Shown here: positions 22,759 to 30,632 of the stretch, piece by piece
Layout: the number at the start of each line of letters is the position of its first letter
Position numbering within the stretch: position 1 is the first letter of the stretch
Assembly: GCF_000743715.1 (NCBI RefSeq)
Contig: NZ_JQEY01000004.1
Span: forward strand, 1-37,008
Source of the DNA: Palleronia rufa
Lineage (GTDB): Bacteria > Pseudomonadota > Alphaproteobacteria > Rhodobacterales > Rhodobacteraceae
Direction: 5' to 3'
DNA length: 37,008 nt
Notes under the pieces: model-generated
Seen by the model: only the letters and a program-made list of their open reading frames with translations
Database searches by the model: none
What the model was told of the DNA's origin: nothing
Program-made: the position numbers and the translations under genes

Positions 22759-25502
22759 TAGCTATCCTCCTTGTCCAACGAAATCTCGAACGTCATGCCA
22801 TCAGGCAGCTTCTTCAGTATCTCTTTAAGCTGCGCGCCAGTTGCAGCCGACACCTTCAGAGTCACTTCCTTAACCGGTGTTGCCGGGCCGATGCCCCAGC
22901 CTTCCATCTTTCCGATTAGGTTGAGCGGCGACGTGGGTGCGCTGAACAAAGGTGTGCGGCCACCGCTCGTCCCGCCGCCGAAAATCCCGCCCGGCGCTGG
23001 CCCTGTGCCCCCCGGGTCGTCGGCTGGTCCTGCCCCAGTAGGGGCATCCGTGGGCGGCTCGCCTCCTGTGCTAGGCCCTCCGAAAAGCCCCCCAGCCGGA
23101 GGGGTGCCAGCGGGTGGCGCTACTGGTGCGGATCCTCCTGTCGAAGGCACCGCAGATGGCTTTAGGAGGAAGACTTCATCCAGTTGACGACCCGTTAATC
23201 CAAGTTTGGAACGCAGTCTTTTCCAAGCTGTATCTTCGTCTTCACCTGCTTGAGCCTGCAGATATTCCATGCTCCGAAGATTGATCGCGACTTTCCCACG
23301 CGCGCAAAGCCGAATGATCCTCTCTTTCATTGCTGTTTCCCCAAGCCAGGGAATGCAGTCTTGTCCAGAAGGACGGGGTTCTTGCAGCTCCTTCAACAGC
23401 TTTCCGACGGAGCTGTTGTTGTTCGCGGCCTCCAAAACTAGATCTTGGAAGTCCTCGGGCACAAAGAGGTCGCTTGTAAGTGAAGCTTCAATAGCATCAG
23501 GGATTTTGGAGCCCTGTTCTTTGAGCGTTTCAATGTGGAAAACACATTGCGACGGATCGGAGAAATTCCACCGGTGCAGGGCCGCAAAGCGATCAAAGCG
23601 TTTCTTGAGAATGTCGCGCAGCTCGCCTTGGTACTTCGTTTGTAGCTTCCGGTATTCAGGGTTCTGTGCCCCCCACTCCTGAGCCTTCATTTCAGCGCGA
23701 GCGAGAATAAGCAGGTCTCTATCATAGAAGGCGTTCGTGGATCCTGAACGTGGCAACAAGAAACGAACCGTATTGCGCCGTTTCTGAAGGTGCTCCTTCA
23801 GCCATTGACCTAGCCGTTCATTTAAACGATCAGGTTCTTCTGGCAAAACTAGGATCGGTAGTCTGTCGTCCCATTTGTCGGGATGCTCGCCTTCGTCCAG
23901 GCCAGTCCATGGATCAGTCAACCAATTCCGCGGAAGTGCGATGACGCGGAAATTCTTTGCGACCTCCTCCGTGCCACCGATAACGTATCGGATCTCTTTC
24001 GCCAGCTGCACCAAGTCGGTGCCATCGGTGAAGAGCTTGTCATTCCTGGCAGATGCCATGACCTTGGCTTGAGGATTCTCCTCTTCCTTGAAGACGAGTC
24101 GCGTTCCATCCTGATGGATGTTGAAACTGTTCTCGATGATCGTCGCCAGTTCCACCTGGAAGGAGTTATCATCGATCTTGTTGGCCTTTGTGATGTCGGC
24201 TTGTAGGACAGCAGGTTCCGCTCCAGCCATATTGCCCACTGCGATTGATCGCAGCCAAAGGGCACCCACGATATCCTCTAAGTGAGGCGCTTTGGTTGTG
24301 TGGTCTGGAACCGCCTCAACAACCGACGTCAAATTTCGACGAGCTTTATCTCGCAGTGCGCGATGCTGCTGATTTGCGACCGAGTCGAGCAAAGCGCCTA
24401 TACCGGTAGCCTCATCGTCCAGTTTGAAATCCGCAGAAGTCAAAACTGGGGTGCTCTCTCCACGACTCTTAAACAAACTTGCCAGAATGCGGATCAAGTC
24501 CCGCGTTTCTTGGGCGTCGGTAGCTACGAGAACCTGATCTTCAAGAAGCTGCAAAAGATGGGGCGCGAATGGCCAAGACTCTCTAAAGTCATGGAGCTTT
24601 CGGTCTTGCTCTGCTGAAGGGACATTGAGCAGTCGAAAGAACTCAGCCACATGGGTTGCTAAAACGCCATCCACTGCAGAGTCGTCAATTTGGAGTCTGT
24701 TTTCAAATAGTCGGTGCAGTAGCATCCTGCGGCGATCATTCTGAATTTTGTCGGGACTACCTCCAGCGCGAAAGTCTACTTGTACCGGATTTACGCGGTG
24801 AATTTGCTGATAAGCATCGCTTGTTCCATTTCGAACAGACACGACAAGGACAAGAAGGTCAGGATGTTCCTTCGCAATTTCAGACAAGATCTGAACAAAG
24901 TTGAACGCCCAATTCTTCCAAGGATACTGCTTAGTGTTGGTGAGCCCATCGAACCAAGTCTGGAATTCATCCAGAAGAAGCATCATCGGGGTGTGACGAA
25001 GGAGCTCTAGAATCAGCTGATCGGAAGGGATGTCCGGCTTAGCCGAACCCATTCCTTCCCATTTACCCTTGATATATGTTCCGTGAGGATGGCGATCAAA
25101 AAGAATGTCCCACAGAAATTTGTAACGCTGGCGATGCAGGCTTTCTCCGATCACCAGCATTTCGTCACGAAGTGGAATTGCCCCTGTTTTGGGATCACCG
25201 AGTTTTCCTGACCAATCTGAAAGCCACGCTTGGGTCGATTTCGGGTCACTAACAGCGTGATATAGCGCCGCCATTAAGTGCGACTTGCCGAGCCCACGCT
25301 CCCCGATCACCACGACGGGACGTCCTTGGCTGGGACCGACGGCCTCAATACCCTTGAGAAGATCCAAAGTTGGATACGTTATTTCCAGAAAATTCTCTGC
25401 CGGCACTTGAGTAGCGCCAGTATTCGACTCGTTTGAGAGTTCGATAGCTGTGCCTTTCAGGCGCCGCCCCAAAAACTCATCCCTTAATTTAAGCCCTAGC
25501 AT
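22758..25502 (-). CDS. Large P-loop ATPase of the BREX-like operon (BrxC/PglY-like, DUF499/DUF6079 type)
   Basis: This 914-aa protein has Walker A GERGLGKS at 67-74, preceded by FLEITYPTLDLLKGI, and Walker B MMLLLDEF at 173-180, the layout of the BrxC/PglY and DUF499 ATPases of phage-defence loci. Residues about 775-855 form a low-complexity linker rich in G, P, T and A with repeated GG(L/I)FGG units, leading to a small C-terminal domain (ATPVKEVTLKVSAATGAQLK). ATG 25502 is preferred to the in-frame GTG at 25532 because GAGGGG precedes it at a good distance and overlaps the stop of the WYL gene, with a 10-base gap between the two genes. In BREX this ATPase is a core part of the defence complex. 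The exact Pfam family cannot be settled without a profile search. Confidence 0.82.
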   Translation of the reverse strand: MLGLKLRDEFLGRRLKGTAIELSNESNTGATQVPAENFLEITYPTLDLLKGIEAVGPSQGRPVVVIGERGLGKSHLMAALYHAVSDPKSTQAWLSDWSGKLGDPKTGAIPLRDEMLVIGESLHRQRYKFLWDILFDRHPHGTYIKGKWEGMGSAKPDIPSDQLILELLRHTPMMLLLDEFQTWFDGLTNTKQYPWKNWAFNFVQILSEIAKEHPDLLVLVVSVRNGTSDAYQQIHRVNPVQVDFRAGGSPDKIQNDRRRMLLHRLFENRLQIDDSAVDGVLATHVAEFFRLLNVPSAEQDRKLHDFRESWPFAPHLLQLLEDQVLVATDAQETRDLIRILASLFKSRGESTPVLTSADFKLDDEATGIGALLDSVANQQHRALRDKARRNLTSVVEAVPDHTTKAPHLEDIVGALWLRSIAVGNMAGAEPAVLQADITKANKIDDNSFQVELATIIENSFNIHQDGTRLVFKEEENPQAKVMASARNDKLFTDGTDLVQLAKEIRYVIGGTEEVAKNFRVIALPRNWLTDPWTGLDEGEHPDKWDDRLPILVLPEEPDRLNERLGQWLKEHLQKRRNTVRFLLPRSGSTNAFYDRDLLILARAEMKAQEWGAQNPEYRKLQTKYQGELRDILKKRFDRFAALHRWNFSDPSQCVFHIETLKEQGSKIPDAIEASLTSDLFVPEDFQDLVLEAANNNSSVGKLLKELQEPRPSGQDCIPWLGETAMKERIIRLCARGKVAINLRSMEYLQAQAGEDEDTAWKRLRSKLGLTGRQLDEVFLLKPSAVPSTGGSAPVAPPAGTPPAGGLFGGPSTGGEPPTDAPTGAGPADDPGGTGPAPGGIFGGGTSGGRTPLFSAPTSPLNLIGKMEGWGIGPATPVKEVTLKVSAATGAQLKEILKKLPDGMTFEISLDKEDS

Positions 25503-25512
25503 CGAGGTCCCC

Positions 25513-26382
25513 TCAAACTCCGGTCTCAGCACGGTTCAATTCCGTGTGAGGTGTTAATAAAACAATCTGCTGATCCTGCGGTTTCCTAGCACCTGGATCG
25601 GTATCGAGCCCCAGACGTTTCAGAGCATAGTAGAGGAGAGCGCGTCGAACTTTGATTTTCGCCCTGCCACCGCGCATTCCATAGTCGAGCGCGATCACAT
25701 TCTTCTGGTTTTCAGAGAGTTCGGGGTGGGGAGCAATCTCAAGCGTGACGTGCTCTTGCCAATCGGCATCGGCCGCATCCGTAGTTCCGCTGGCCTGTAC
25801 ACCACGTGTCTGGAGGATGCGCGAAAGCAGGAAGTCCTTGAAAACTTCGTCGGTTTTACAGAACGCCCGGGTGTGCCACCGAAAGCCATCGAACCCAATG
25901 GCGTGGGGCGCGATCCACCGCCAGCTCGGCTCCGGGCGCGAGAGGGACTGATACTTCACCTCGATCGCTTCAGAGCGACGGATGGCACTGACAACGGATC
26001 GCAGGATGACAGGGTTCACACCACGGGCCGGAGTGGGCGTGGCGTCATAGGCTGGTAGTTCGGCAATCCACGCGTCGTCGCTGTCCATGAGGCCATCAGC
26101 CAAAGAGCGAAGCTGTGCGAGGTAGCGGCTAGCATCGGGTTTCAGGAACTGTGCAGCATATTCGGGGCCTCGGACATACGTCCGCGCACTCTTGTCGTAG
26201 ACCATGTTGTCCGGCGCTATACCGATATAGCGGTTCAGATCGGCGGACGCTTGGTTCACCGATAGTCCAAACTGCTCCATCAAGTCGCTTCGGTTCACAT
26301 GTCCCTCCCAAAACAATCGGAACTCGATGAACTCGAGGCGCTGCGCGACCCCCCAACGAAGCTCCGACTTCCCGTTTTCCAC
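25513..26382 (-). CDS. WYL-domain transcriptional regulator (BrxR/CapW-like)
   Basis: This 289-aa protein has an N-terminal winged helix-turn-helix (residues about 8-60, LEFIEFRLFWEGHVNRSDLM then FGLSVNQASADLNRYIG), a WYL domain (about 118-200, with AIEVKYQSL, IAPHAIGFDGFRWHTRAFC and FKDFLLSRI) and a C-terminal WCX-like part. Length and layout match BrxR and CapW, which repress phage-defence operons by binding an inverted repeat in their own promoter. The start is GTG 26382 with GGGAG 8 bases upstream. The whole upstream region, including that ribosome binding site, is the 142-bp repeat that recurs in front of mcrB. It is the first gene of the BREX-like operon, with a 10-base gap to the ATPase gene. 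Autoregulation is inferred. Confidence 0.87.
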   Translation of the reverse strand: MENGKSELRWGVAQRLEFIEFRLFWEGHVNRSDLMEQFGLSVNQASADLNRYIGIAPDNMVYDKSARTYVRGPEYAAQFLKPDASRYLAQLRSLADGLMDSDDAWIAELPAYDATPTPARGVNPVILRSVVSAIRRSEAIEVKYQSLSRPEPSWRWIAPHAIGFDGFRWHTRAFCKTDEVFKDFLLSRILQTRGVQASGTTDAADADWQEHVTLEIAPHPELSENQKNVIALDYGMRGGRAKIKVRRALLYYALKRLGLDTDPGARKPQDQQIVLLTPHTELNRAETGV

Positions 26383-26383
26383 T

Positions 26384-26525
26384 TCGCACTCCCGACTCAG
26401 CGCGCATGATTAATGTACGCGCCCATTTTTTGTGCTCACTGCACGCTAGCGGGGAGTCGTTTAGGGTTCAATCGAAATCCTGCGATTTTTCGGGGGTTTG
26501 CTCGAACGAATAGGACCGGACCGCT
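26384..26525 (-). repeat. 142-bp regulatory direct repeat, copy A (promoter region of the BREX-like operon)
   Basis: This segment matches 30267-30408 without gaps, with 10 mismatches by my count (about 93% identity). Weaker similarity continues for about 25 bases beyond 26525. It ends one base before the GTG of the WYL gene, so it carries that gene's promoter and ribosome binding site. On the minus strand a possible -10 box TACATT lies within the larger palindrome; no strong -35 box is visible. A TTGAAC hexamer further up with TAGCGT 17 bases on is an alternative, weak promoter. Confidence 0.9.
26400..26444. promoter_or_regulatory. Two palindromes, candidate operator for the WYL regulator (copy A)
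   Basis: The first palindrome (26400-26422) has arms GCGCG and CGCGC separated by 13 bases (CATGATTAATGTA). The second (26432-26444) is GTGC-TCACT-GCAC. They lie 38-62 bases before the regulator's start codon and the first covers the candidate -10 box, the place for a repressor site. Both are kept in copy B with changes only in their centres. Confidence 0.6.
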
Positions 26526-26662
26526 AGTTGTGAGCCAGGCATGCCGGGCAACACTCTTTGCACCTAAGAATCAACCGAAACTGGCGGCTTTCGTGCCATT
26601 CAGCCAATCCGACTGCCTCGAGCAGTTCCTGGATCGCGCTGAGCTTGCCTGCCTTTAGTTCT
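26526..26662. other. Intergenic region between mcrC and the repeat
   Basis: No confident gene. On the minus strand, in a frame different from mcrC, about 45 codons are open (QRYEELKAGKLSAIQELLEAVG and onwards), which looks protein-like but has no start codon of its own; it may be a remnant of an older gene end or of a longer mcrC frame. No intrinsic terminator was found after mcrC. Confidence 0.4.
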
Positions 26663-27955
26663 TCATATCGTTGCGTGAATTGCCGTCTGTGATGAGCGTT
26701 GTTTCCAGTGGGGCTCGATCGCGATCATTCCATCAATACCGGCCGGCATCCCATTGCCGAAAGCGAGCTCTCGAACATCTACCGCGATGACCTCAAGCTT
26801 TGGACGCTCTTCAGTCATGAGCACGAACTCGCTAATCTTTCCCGGCGGACAGTCCCCAGAAGCGGGGTAGACGAGCGCCAATTGTTTGCACCGGTAGCGA
26901 GCGGCGTAGGCGTTCATCTGATACGCGTCGCCGCTCGAGACGCCGGAGTTCGCGTTGCCGAGATCTAGGCGCTTCCATTTGGCATCGAGAATGGCGACGG
27001 TCTCAACTTCGTTCTGAATGGTGATGTCGGGGCGCAGTTGGAAGCCCGCCGTCGCGAGGTTCTTCACAGGGCTCTGCAGCCCCACCGAAAGGCGACCACC
27101 ATACTTCGTCTGACAGGCATGCCGGATGCGCAGTCCGATAACCGTCTCGAAGAGCTTCTCCATATTGAACAGCAGCGCTGAACCAGCAGCGTCCCCGGTG
27201 CGAACATCCGGATAGAGGCCTGACAGTAGCCAGCGGGCCCGCGCAAATACTGGTTCCCAGTGCCGGATGGTGCGGTCAAGGCGGAGACCGTCGATGTCGC
27301 GAGCTCTGACCCTAATATCGCTAACCTCGTCAAAGCGATGCAGGAAAGCCGTCACCATCGCGCGGGTCCGTGGGCTCAACGCGAATCCGAGAAGGATCCG
27401 GAGTGCGCCCTTAAGCGCTTGATTGTATCGGTTGTCGATGCTGCGCTCGTCGAAACGACAGAGTAGATGAGAACGGTCGAAGGCGTTCGTGCGCAGGTGC
27501 TCGGTCAGCTCGAGCCGTCCGCGGATGGCATTGAGGTTCTCCGTCTTCTCCGAGTACCGGGCAATGGCCCCGCCTCGGAGCGCGGATTTCACCTGGCTGC
27601 AGAAATCCTCGATGAAGATGTCCAGGAGGTGGCTGTGCTGTTGCCCGAGGCCGGCCTCGCCTACGCGCTTCGATCCGAGCTCTCCGGCACGAGCAAGCAT
27701 GGCCACTAGAAGGCCCCGCATGTCTTCGCTGCTATCGCTGCCATGGTCGATCTTTGGAAGTATCTCGATCGCCAGCTGCTCGGTTTGCAGGACTCCGCAG
27801 AACTGCCCGAACTTCAATGACCGATGGCCCCAAGTGAGGACCCCGGATGGCAGACGTCCGGCGAGTTTCGCGATCCCTTCTGCCTCAAGCTCGCTGATCT
27901 CGCCGTCCGGGCCGATGCTGACGCCCTCCCTCTCTCGGAAGGTCAGGCATCTCAT
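26663..27955 (-). CDS. mcrC: McrC-like restriction endonuclease subunit
   Basis: This 430-aa protein has the McrC layout: an N-terminal beta-rich region (residues 1-100, with FGQFCGVLQTEQLAIEILPKID), a middle helical region (ENLNAIRGRLELTEHLR, a conserved McrC motif) and a C-terminal PD-(D/E)XK nuclease core with LRPDITI then AILDAKWKRLD, where D, D and the K of DAKWK are the expected catalytic residues. McrC stimulates the GTPase of McrB and cuts DNA. The ATG overlaps the mcrB stop as ATGA, the usual coupling for this pair. Confidence 0.92.
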   Translation of the reverse strand: MRCLTFREREGVSIGPDGEISELEAEGIAKLAGRLPSGVLTWGHRSLKFGQFCGVLQTEQLAIEILPKIDHGSDSSEDMRGLLVAMLARAGELGSKRVGEAGLGQQHSHLLDIFIEDFCSQVKSALRGGAIARYSEKTENLNAIRGRLELTEHLRTNAFDRSHLLCRFDERSIDNRYNQALKGALRILLGFALSPRTRAMVTAFLHRFDEVSDIRVRARDIDGLRLDRTIRHWEPVFARARWLLSGLYPDVRTGDAAGSALLFNMEKLFETVIGLRIRHACQTKYGGRLSVGLQSPVKNLATAGFQLRPDITIQNEVETVAILDAKWKRLDLGNANSGVSSGDAYQMNAYAARYRCKQLALVYPASGDCPPGKISEFVLMTEERPKLEVIAVDVRELAFGNGMPAGIDGMIAIEPHWKQRSSQTAIHATI

Positions 27956-30207
27956 TCCGGTGGCTCGTAGATCTTCCGGATGGCGTCCGGGGTGATGTCG
28001 TCTTCCCGAATGATCTCGAACGCCTCGCCGTCCCCAATTTCGGTCGGGTCCGCCTTTGGAAAGAGCTCGGCAGCACTCTGTGTGCGCGCCCGGACCAATT
28101 GCAGCTCTTCCTCCACTGCCTGGTCGGCGAGGACGTAACGGATCTGACGCCAGTCGTCGTAGAACGCCTCTTGCAGGAACGGCAGTATCTCCCGCGCAAA
28201 TACACGGCGCAGCTCGTCGAAGGACTTCACGTGGTAAAAGTAGCTGTGGCCGAGGCTCTGGTCGCGATGCAGCAGGCGGGACAGGCGGGCATTCATGGCT
28301 TGCAGAAGCTGACGCAGGTCGATCGCATTGCCCTCACCGTCATCGATCGATTCAAGCAGTTCCGGCTTCGGCGTGAGTTCCTCGAACCGGAACCGGCGCC
28401 GTAAGGCGCTGTCGAGCAGAGCGATCGAGCGGTCCGCGGTGTTCATAGTGCCGATCACGTCGACATTCGCGGGCACCCCAAAACGCTCGCCGGAGTAGGG
28501 GAGCGTCACTTCCAAGCCCTTGCAGCTCGCCGCGCGGTTGCCCGACGCATCAATGCGGATCCGCTTGTCCACCTCGAGAAGCGTGATGAGCTCGCCGAAG
28601 ACCTTGGCGACGTTTCCGCGATTGATCTCGTCGATGAAGAGGGCGAAGCGCTTGTCCGGCGCGCGCCGGGCCTGATCGCAAAGCCGCTTCAACACCCCCG
28701 GCCGCACCTCATAGGTGACAGCGCCGTTCTCCGTGACAGGGCGAATGCCCTCGACGAAGTCCTCGTATGCGTAGCTCTGATGGAACGTCACGAACTCGAA
28801 GCGATCACCGGCCTCGTCCTGGTATCGCGGCAGGTAATCGTTCTTGAGGCGGTAGGTCTTCCCGGTGCCGGGCGGGCCGTAGAGAATGAGGTTCAGGGGC
28901 GGCGCGAGTTTCTTTGGAGATGCATCCACAGACCCGGCTTCGTCTTCCGGCGCAGTGGCACCCGATACGATTGGTGGCAGCGCCTTCCATAGGCGCTCGA
29001 GGATGCGGGCAGCCTTTGCCCTGATCTCGACTCCGGAAGACTGCGGGTTCCACTCCTGGCCGGGTTCGCGACTTTGCAGCTCTTCAAGAGGGACGATTTC
29101 GTCCGTCGTTGCATCGCGGACGGAGTCGAATGCGACGTCAACGAAACGCGTCGTCTCGCCGGCGTCGGCGCGGGCCTGTTCCCAGTGCTCCGCTTCGTAG
29201 GGCGCGCGCGTGATCTTTCCGACGGCCACGACGCCTTTCGGAGGATTGCCGGTGCGGATCAGAAAGACGCGGTCACCCTCGCGTGGCTTGCTTGAGCTGC
29301 AGCGCCATCGGTTGTCGGCCTTCTCCCCACTGATCGTCGTGGCGCGGTCGGCCGCGAGTGTGTCCCAGGTCCATCTGGACGGGTTCCAGCTGAGAAGCCA
29401 GTTCTTCGTCTGGTTCTTCCACTGGGACTCGAACTCTTCCTGGTAGAAATCGATGTCCGAGCCATGCTCTTCTTCCAGCCTGCGGCGCAGCTCGAGCAGA
29501 GCGCGGTCGATCTCGACAGTGCTCCACTTCTTGATCTCCTTCTCCGTCGTGTCTCCGAAGCCGGCGAGTATCAGGCGCTTGTCGCCCTCGGAACTGATCC
29601 TCTCGAAGGTATCAGGGAACAGCAGGTGTGGCAGGATGTGGATCAGCTGTCGGTGCCGCGCCTCTGGAAGTCTGCTCAACCAGCCAGAGAATGCCCACGG
29701 ATCCGAAGCGATCTGCTCGCGCTCGGAGCCATCGCGAGCCTTGAAATCTTGCAGAGCACCGATGAGAAAAACCAGCTCGCGCCAGCGGTGTGTGTTGTAG
29801 GCAGTCCCGGCGGAGCCGATGCCTTCGAGAACAGCGTCTGCGAGGAGTGGCTGGGTCGGGTTCAGGTCCTCTCCTGACCAAGACCAGATCTCCTGCACGT
29901 TCTCGCGCTTCTTTACTGCGCCGACGTTCGACGGGAAGAGCAGCGTAAGCCACAGGCTCTCCGCCATCAGCCTGCGGCAATTTGGGGAGCCCTCCGAAAG
30001 CTGCATCTTCAATTTCGAGAGAAAGTCACCTTCACCTGCGTCAAGGTTTTTTACGAAATGCTGATCAAGCTCGCCGAGCAGATTGGTCGTCCAGAGGTTT
30101 TCACCTTTCGACAATACCGACCCGTCTGCGAGAAAGCAGTTGTCTTTCCACTCCTGAGCCGCGTCATAGATTGGGTCGACATAATGGTTGGGATTGTACT
30201 TCGACAA
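27952..30207 (-). CDS. mcrB: McrB-like AAA+ motor protein with an EVE domain
   Basis: This 751-aa protein has an N-terminal region of unknown function (1-260), a segment that reads as an EVE domain (about 265-405: SWNPSRWTWDTLAADRA, GDRVFLIRTGNPPKGVVAVGKI, HWEQARADAG, FVDVAFDSV), and a McrB-type AAA+ domain with Walker A GPPGTGKT (444-451), Walker B FALFIDEINRG and the McrB signature GTMNTADRSIALLDSALRRR. McrB recognises modified DNA and, with GTP, drives the McrC nuclease. EVE domains belong to the PUA-like fold and bind modified cytosines, so the target is probably DNA with modified bases, an inference. The start is TTG 30207 because an in-frame stop (TAA) lies 9 codons upstream with no ATG or GTG between; AGAGGA lies just upstream. 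Confidence 0.9.
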   Translation of the reverse strand: MSKYNPNHYVDPIYDAAQEWKDNCFLADGSVLSKGENLWTTNLLGELDQHFVKNLDAGEGDFLSKLKMQLSEGSPNCRRLMAESLWLTLLFPSNVGAVKKRENVQEIWSWSGEDLNPTQPLLADAVLEGIGSAGTAYNTHRWRELVFLIGALQDFKARDGSEREQIASDPWAFSGWLSRLPEARHRQLIHILPHLLFPDTFERISSEGDKRLILAGFGDTTEKEIKKWSTVEIDRALLELRRRLEEEHGSDIDFYQEEFESQWKNQTKNWLLSWNPSRWTWDTLAADRATTISGEKADNRWRCSSSKPREGDRVFLIRTGNPPKGVVAVGKITRAPYEAEHWEQARADAGETTRFVDVAFDSVRDATTDEIVPLEELQSREPGQEWNPQSSGVEIRAKAARILERLWKALPPIVSGATAPEDEAGSVDASPKKLAPPLNLILYGPPGTGKTYRLKNDYLPRYQDEAGDRFEFVTFHQSYAYEDFVEGIRPVTENGAVTYEVRPGVLKRLCDQARRAPDKRFALFIDEINRGNVAKVFGELITLLEVDKRIRIDASGNRAASCKGLEVTLPYSGERFGVPANVDVIGTMNTADRSIALLDSALRRRFRFEELTPKPELLESIDDGEGNAIDLRQLLQAMNARLSRLLHRDQSLGHSYFYHVKSFDELRRVFAREILPFLQEAFYDDWRQIRYVLADQAVEEELQLVRARTQSAAELFPKADPTEIGDGEAFEIIREDDITPDAIRKIYEPPE

Positions 30208-30266
30208 ACTCGACGATTCCTCTTCCGATTAATGAGCTCCGGCTATTTCGTGTTTCCCGCCAAGGC
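30208..30266 (-). other. mcrB leader between repeat B and the TTG start
   Basis: About 59 bases on the minus strand separate the repeat from mcrB. They carry the mcrB ribosome binding region (GGAAGAGGAA) but nothing like the sequence next to the WYL gene, so similarity between the two promoters stops exactly at the ribosome-binding segment of copy A. Confidence 0.5.
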
Positions 30267-30408
30267 TCGCACTCCCGACTCGGCGCGCATGATTTATGTA
30301 CGCGCCCATTTTTTGTGCTGACTGCACGCTAACGGGGAGTCGTGTCGGGTTCAATCGAAATCCTACGATGTTTCGGGGGTTTGCTCGAATGAATAGGACC
30401 GGCCCGCT
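30267..30408 (-). repeat. 142-bp regulatory direct repeat, copy B (promoter region of mcrBC)
   Basis: This is the second copy of the repeat at 26384-26525, in the same orientation relative to the downstream gene. Ten mismatches are scattered and there are no gaps. The two copies are 3883 bp apart and bracket the mcrBC operon. Confidence 0.9.
30283..30327. promoter_or_regulatory. Two palindromes, candidate operator (copy B)
   Basis: GCGCG-N13-CGCGC at 30283-30305 and GTGC-TGACT-GCAC at 30315-30327, at the same spacing as in copy A. The arms are identical to copy A and the differences fall in the central spacers, which is what binding by a dimeric repressor would preserve. Confidence 0.6.
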
Positions 30409-30417
30409 TGCGGCAAA

Positions 30418-30455
30418 GCAGGCGTGCCGAGCCCGCGCTTCCTCGGCACGCCTGC
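30418..30455. repeat. Perfect 14-bp inverted repeat (hairpin)
   Basis: GCAGGCGTGCCGAG (30418-30431) pairs perfectly with 30442-30455 across a 10-base loop. There is no T-run on either side, so it is not a standard intrinsic terminator. It lies between mcrB's promoter and the end of the ParB/RepB-like gene, about 180 bases past that gene's stop. It could end transcription in a Rho-assisted way or be a protein or recombination site. The rest of 30456-30632 shows no gene. Confidence 0.6.
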
Positions 30456-30632
30456 GATTATCGCAACCGCTTTTGCGGCCGCGCGGCCGGCGAAAACTCG
30501 AGCCGGCCTGGTGGGCTCCATGCGGGTTCGCCGCCATCCCCACCGCCGCGCTCGATCCGGCCCACAGTCCGGCGTCTCCCGCGGTCCCCGCGCTTATCGG
30601 GTCCGGGTCCCCATCAAGCCTGCAGTGACGGG

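Noticed and set aside
26413-26658. Plus-strand ORF inside repeat A, similar to an ORF at 30296-30628 (both begin MYAPIFCA)
   Set aside because: The peptides look alike only because the DNA repeat is. Of 8 differing codons in the shared 38, 7 change the amino acid, so there is no sign of selection for protein, and the reading runs against the promoters.
30418-30455. Calling the 14-bp hairpin a Rho-independent terminator
   Set aside because: Neither strand has a T-run after the stem.
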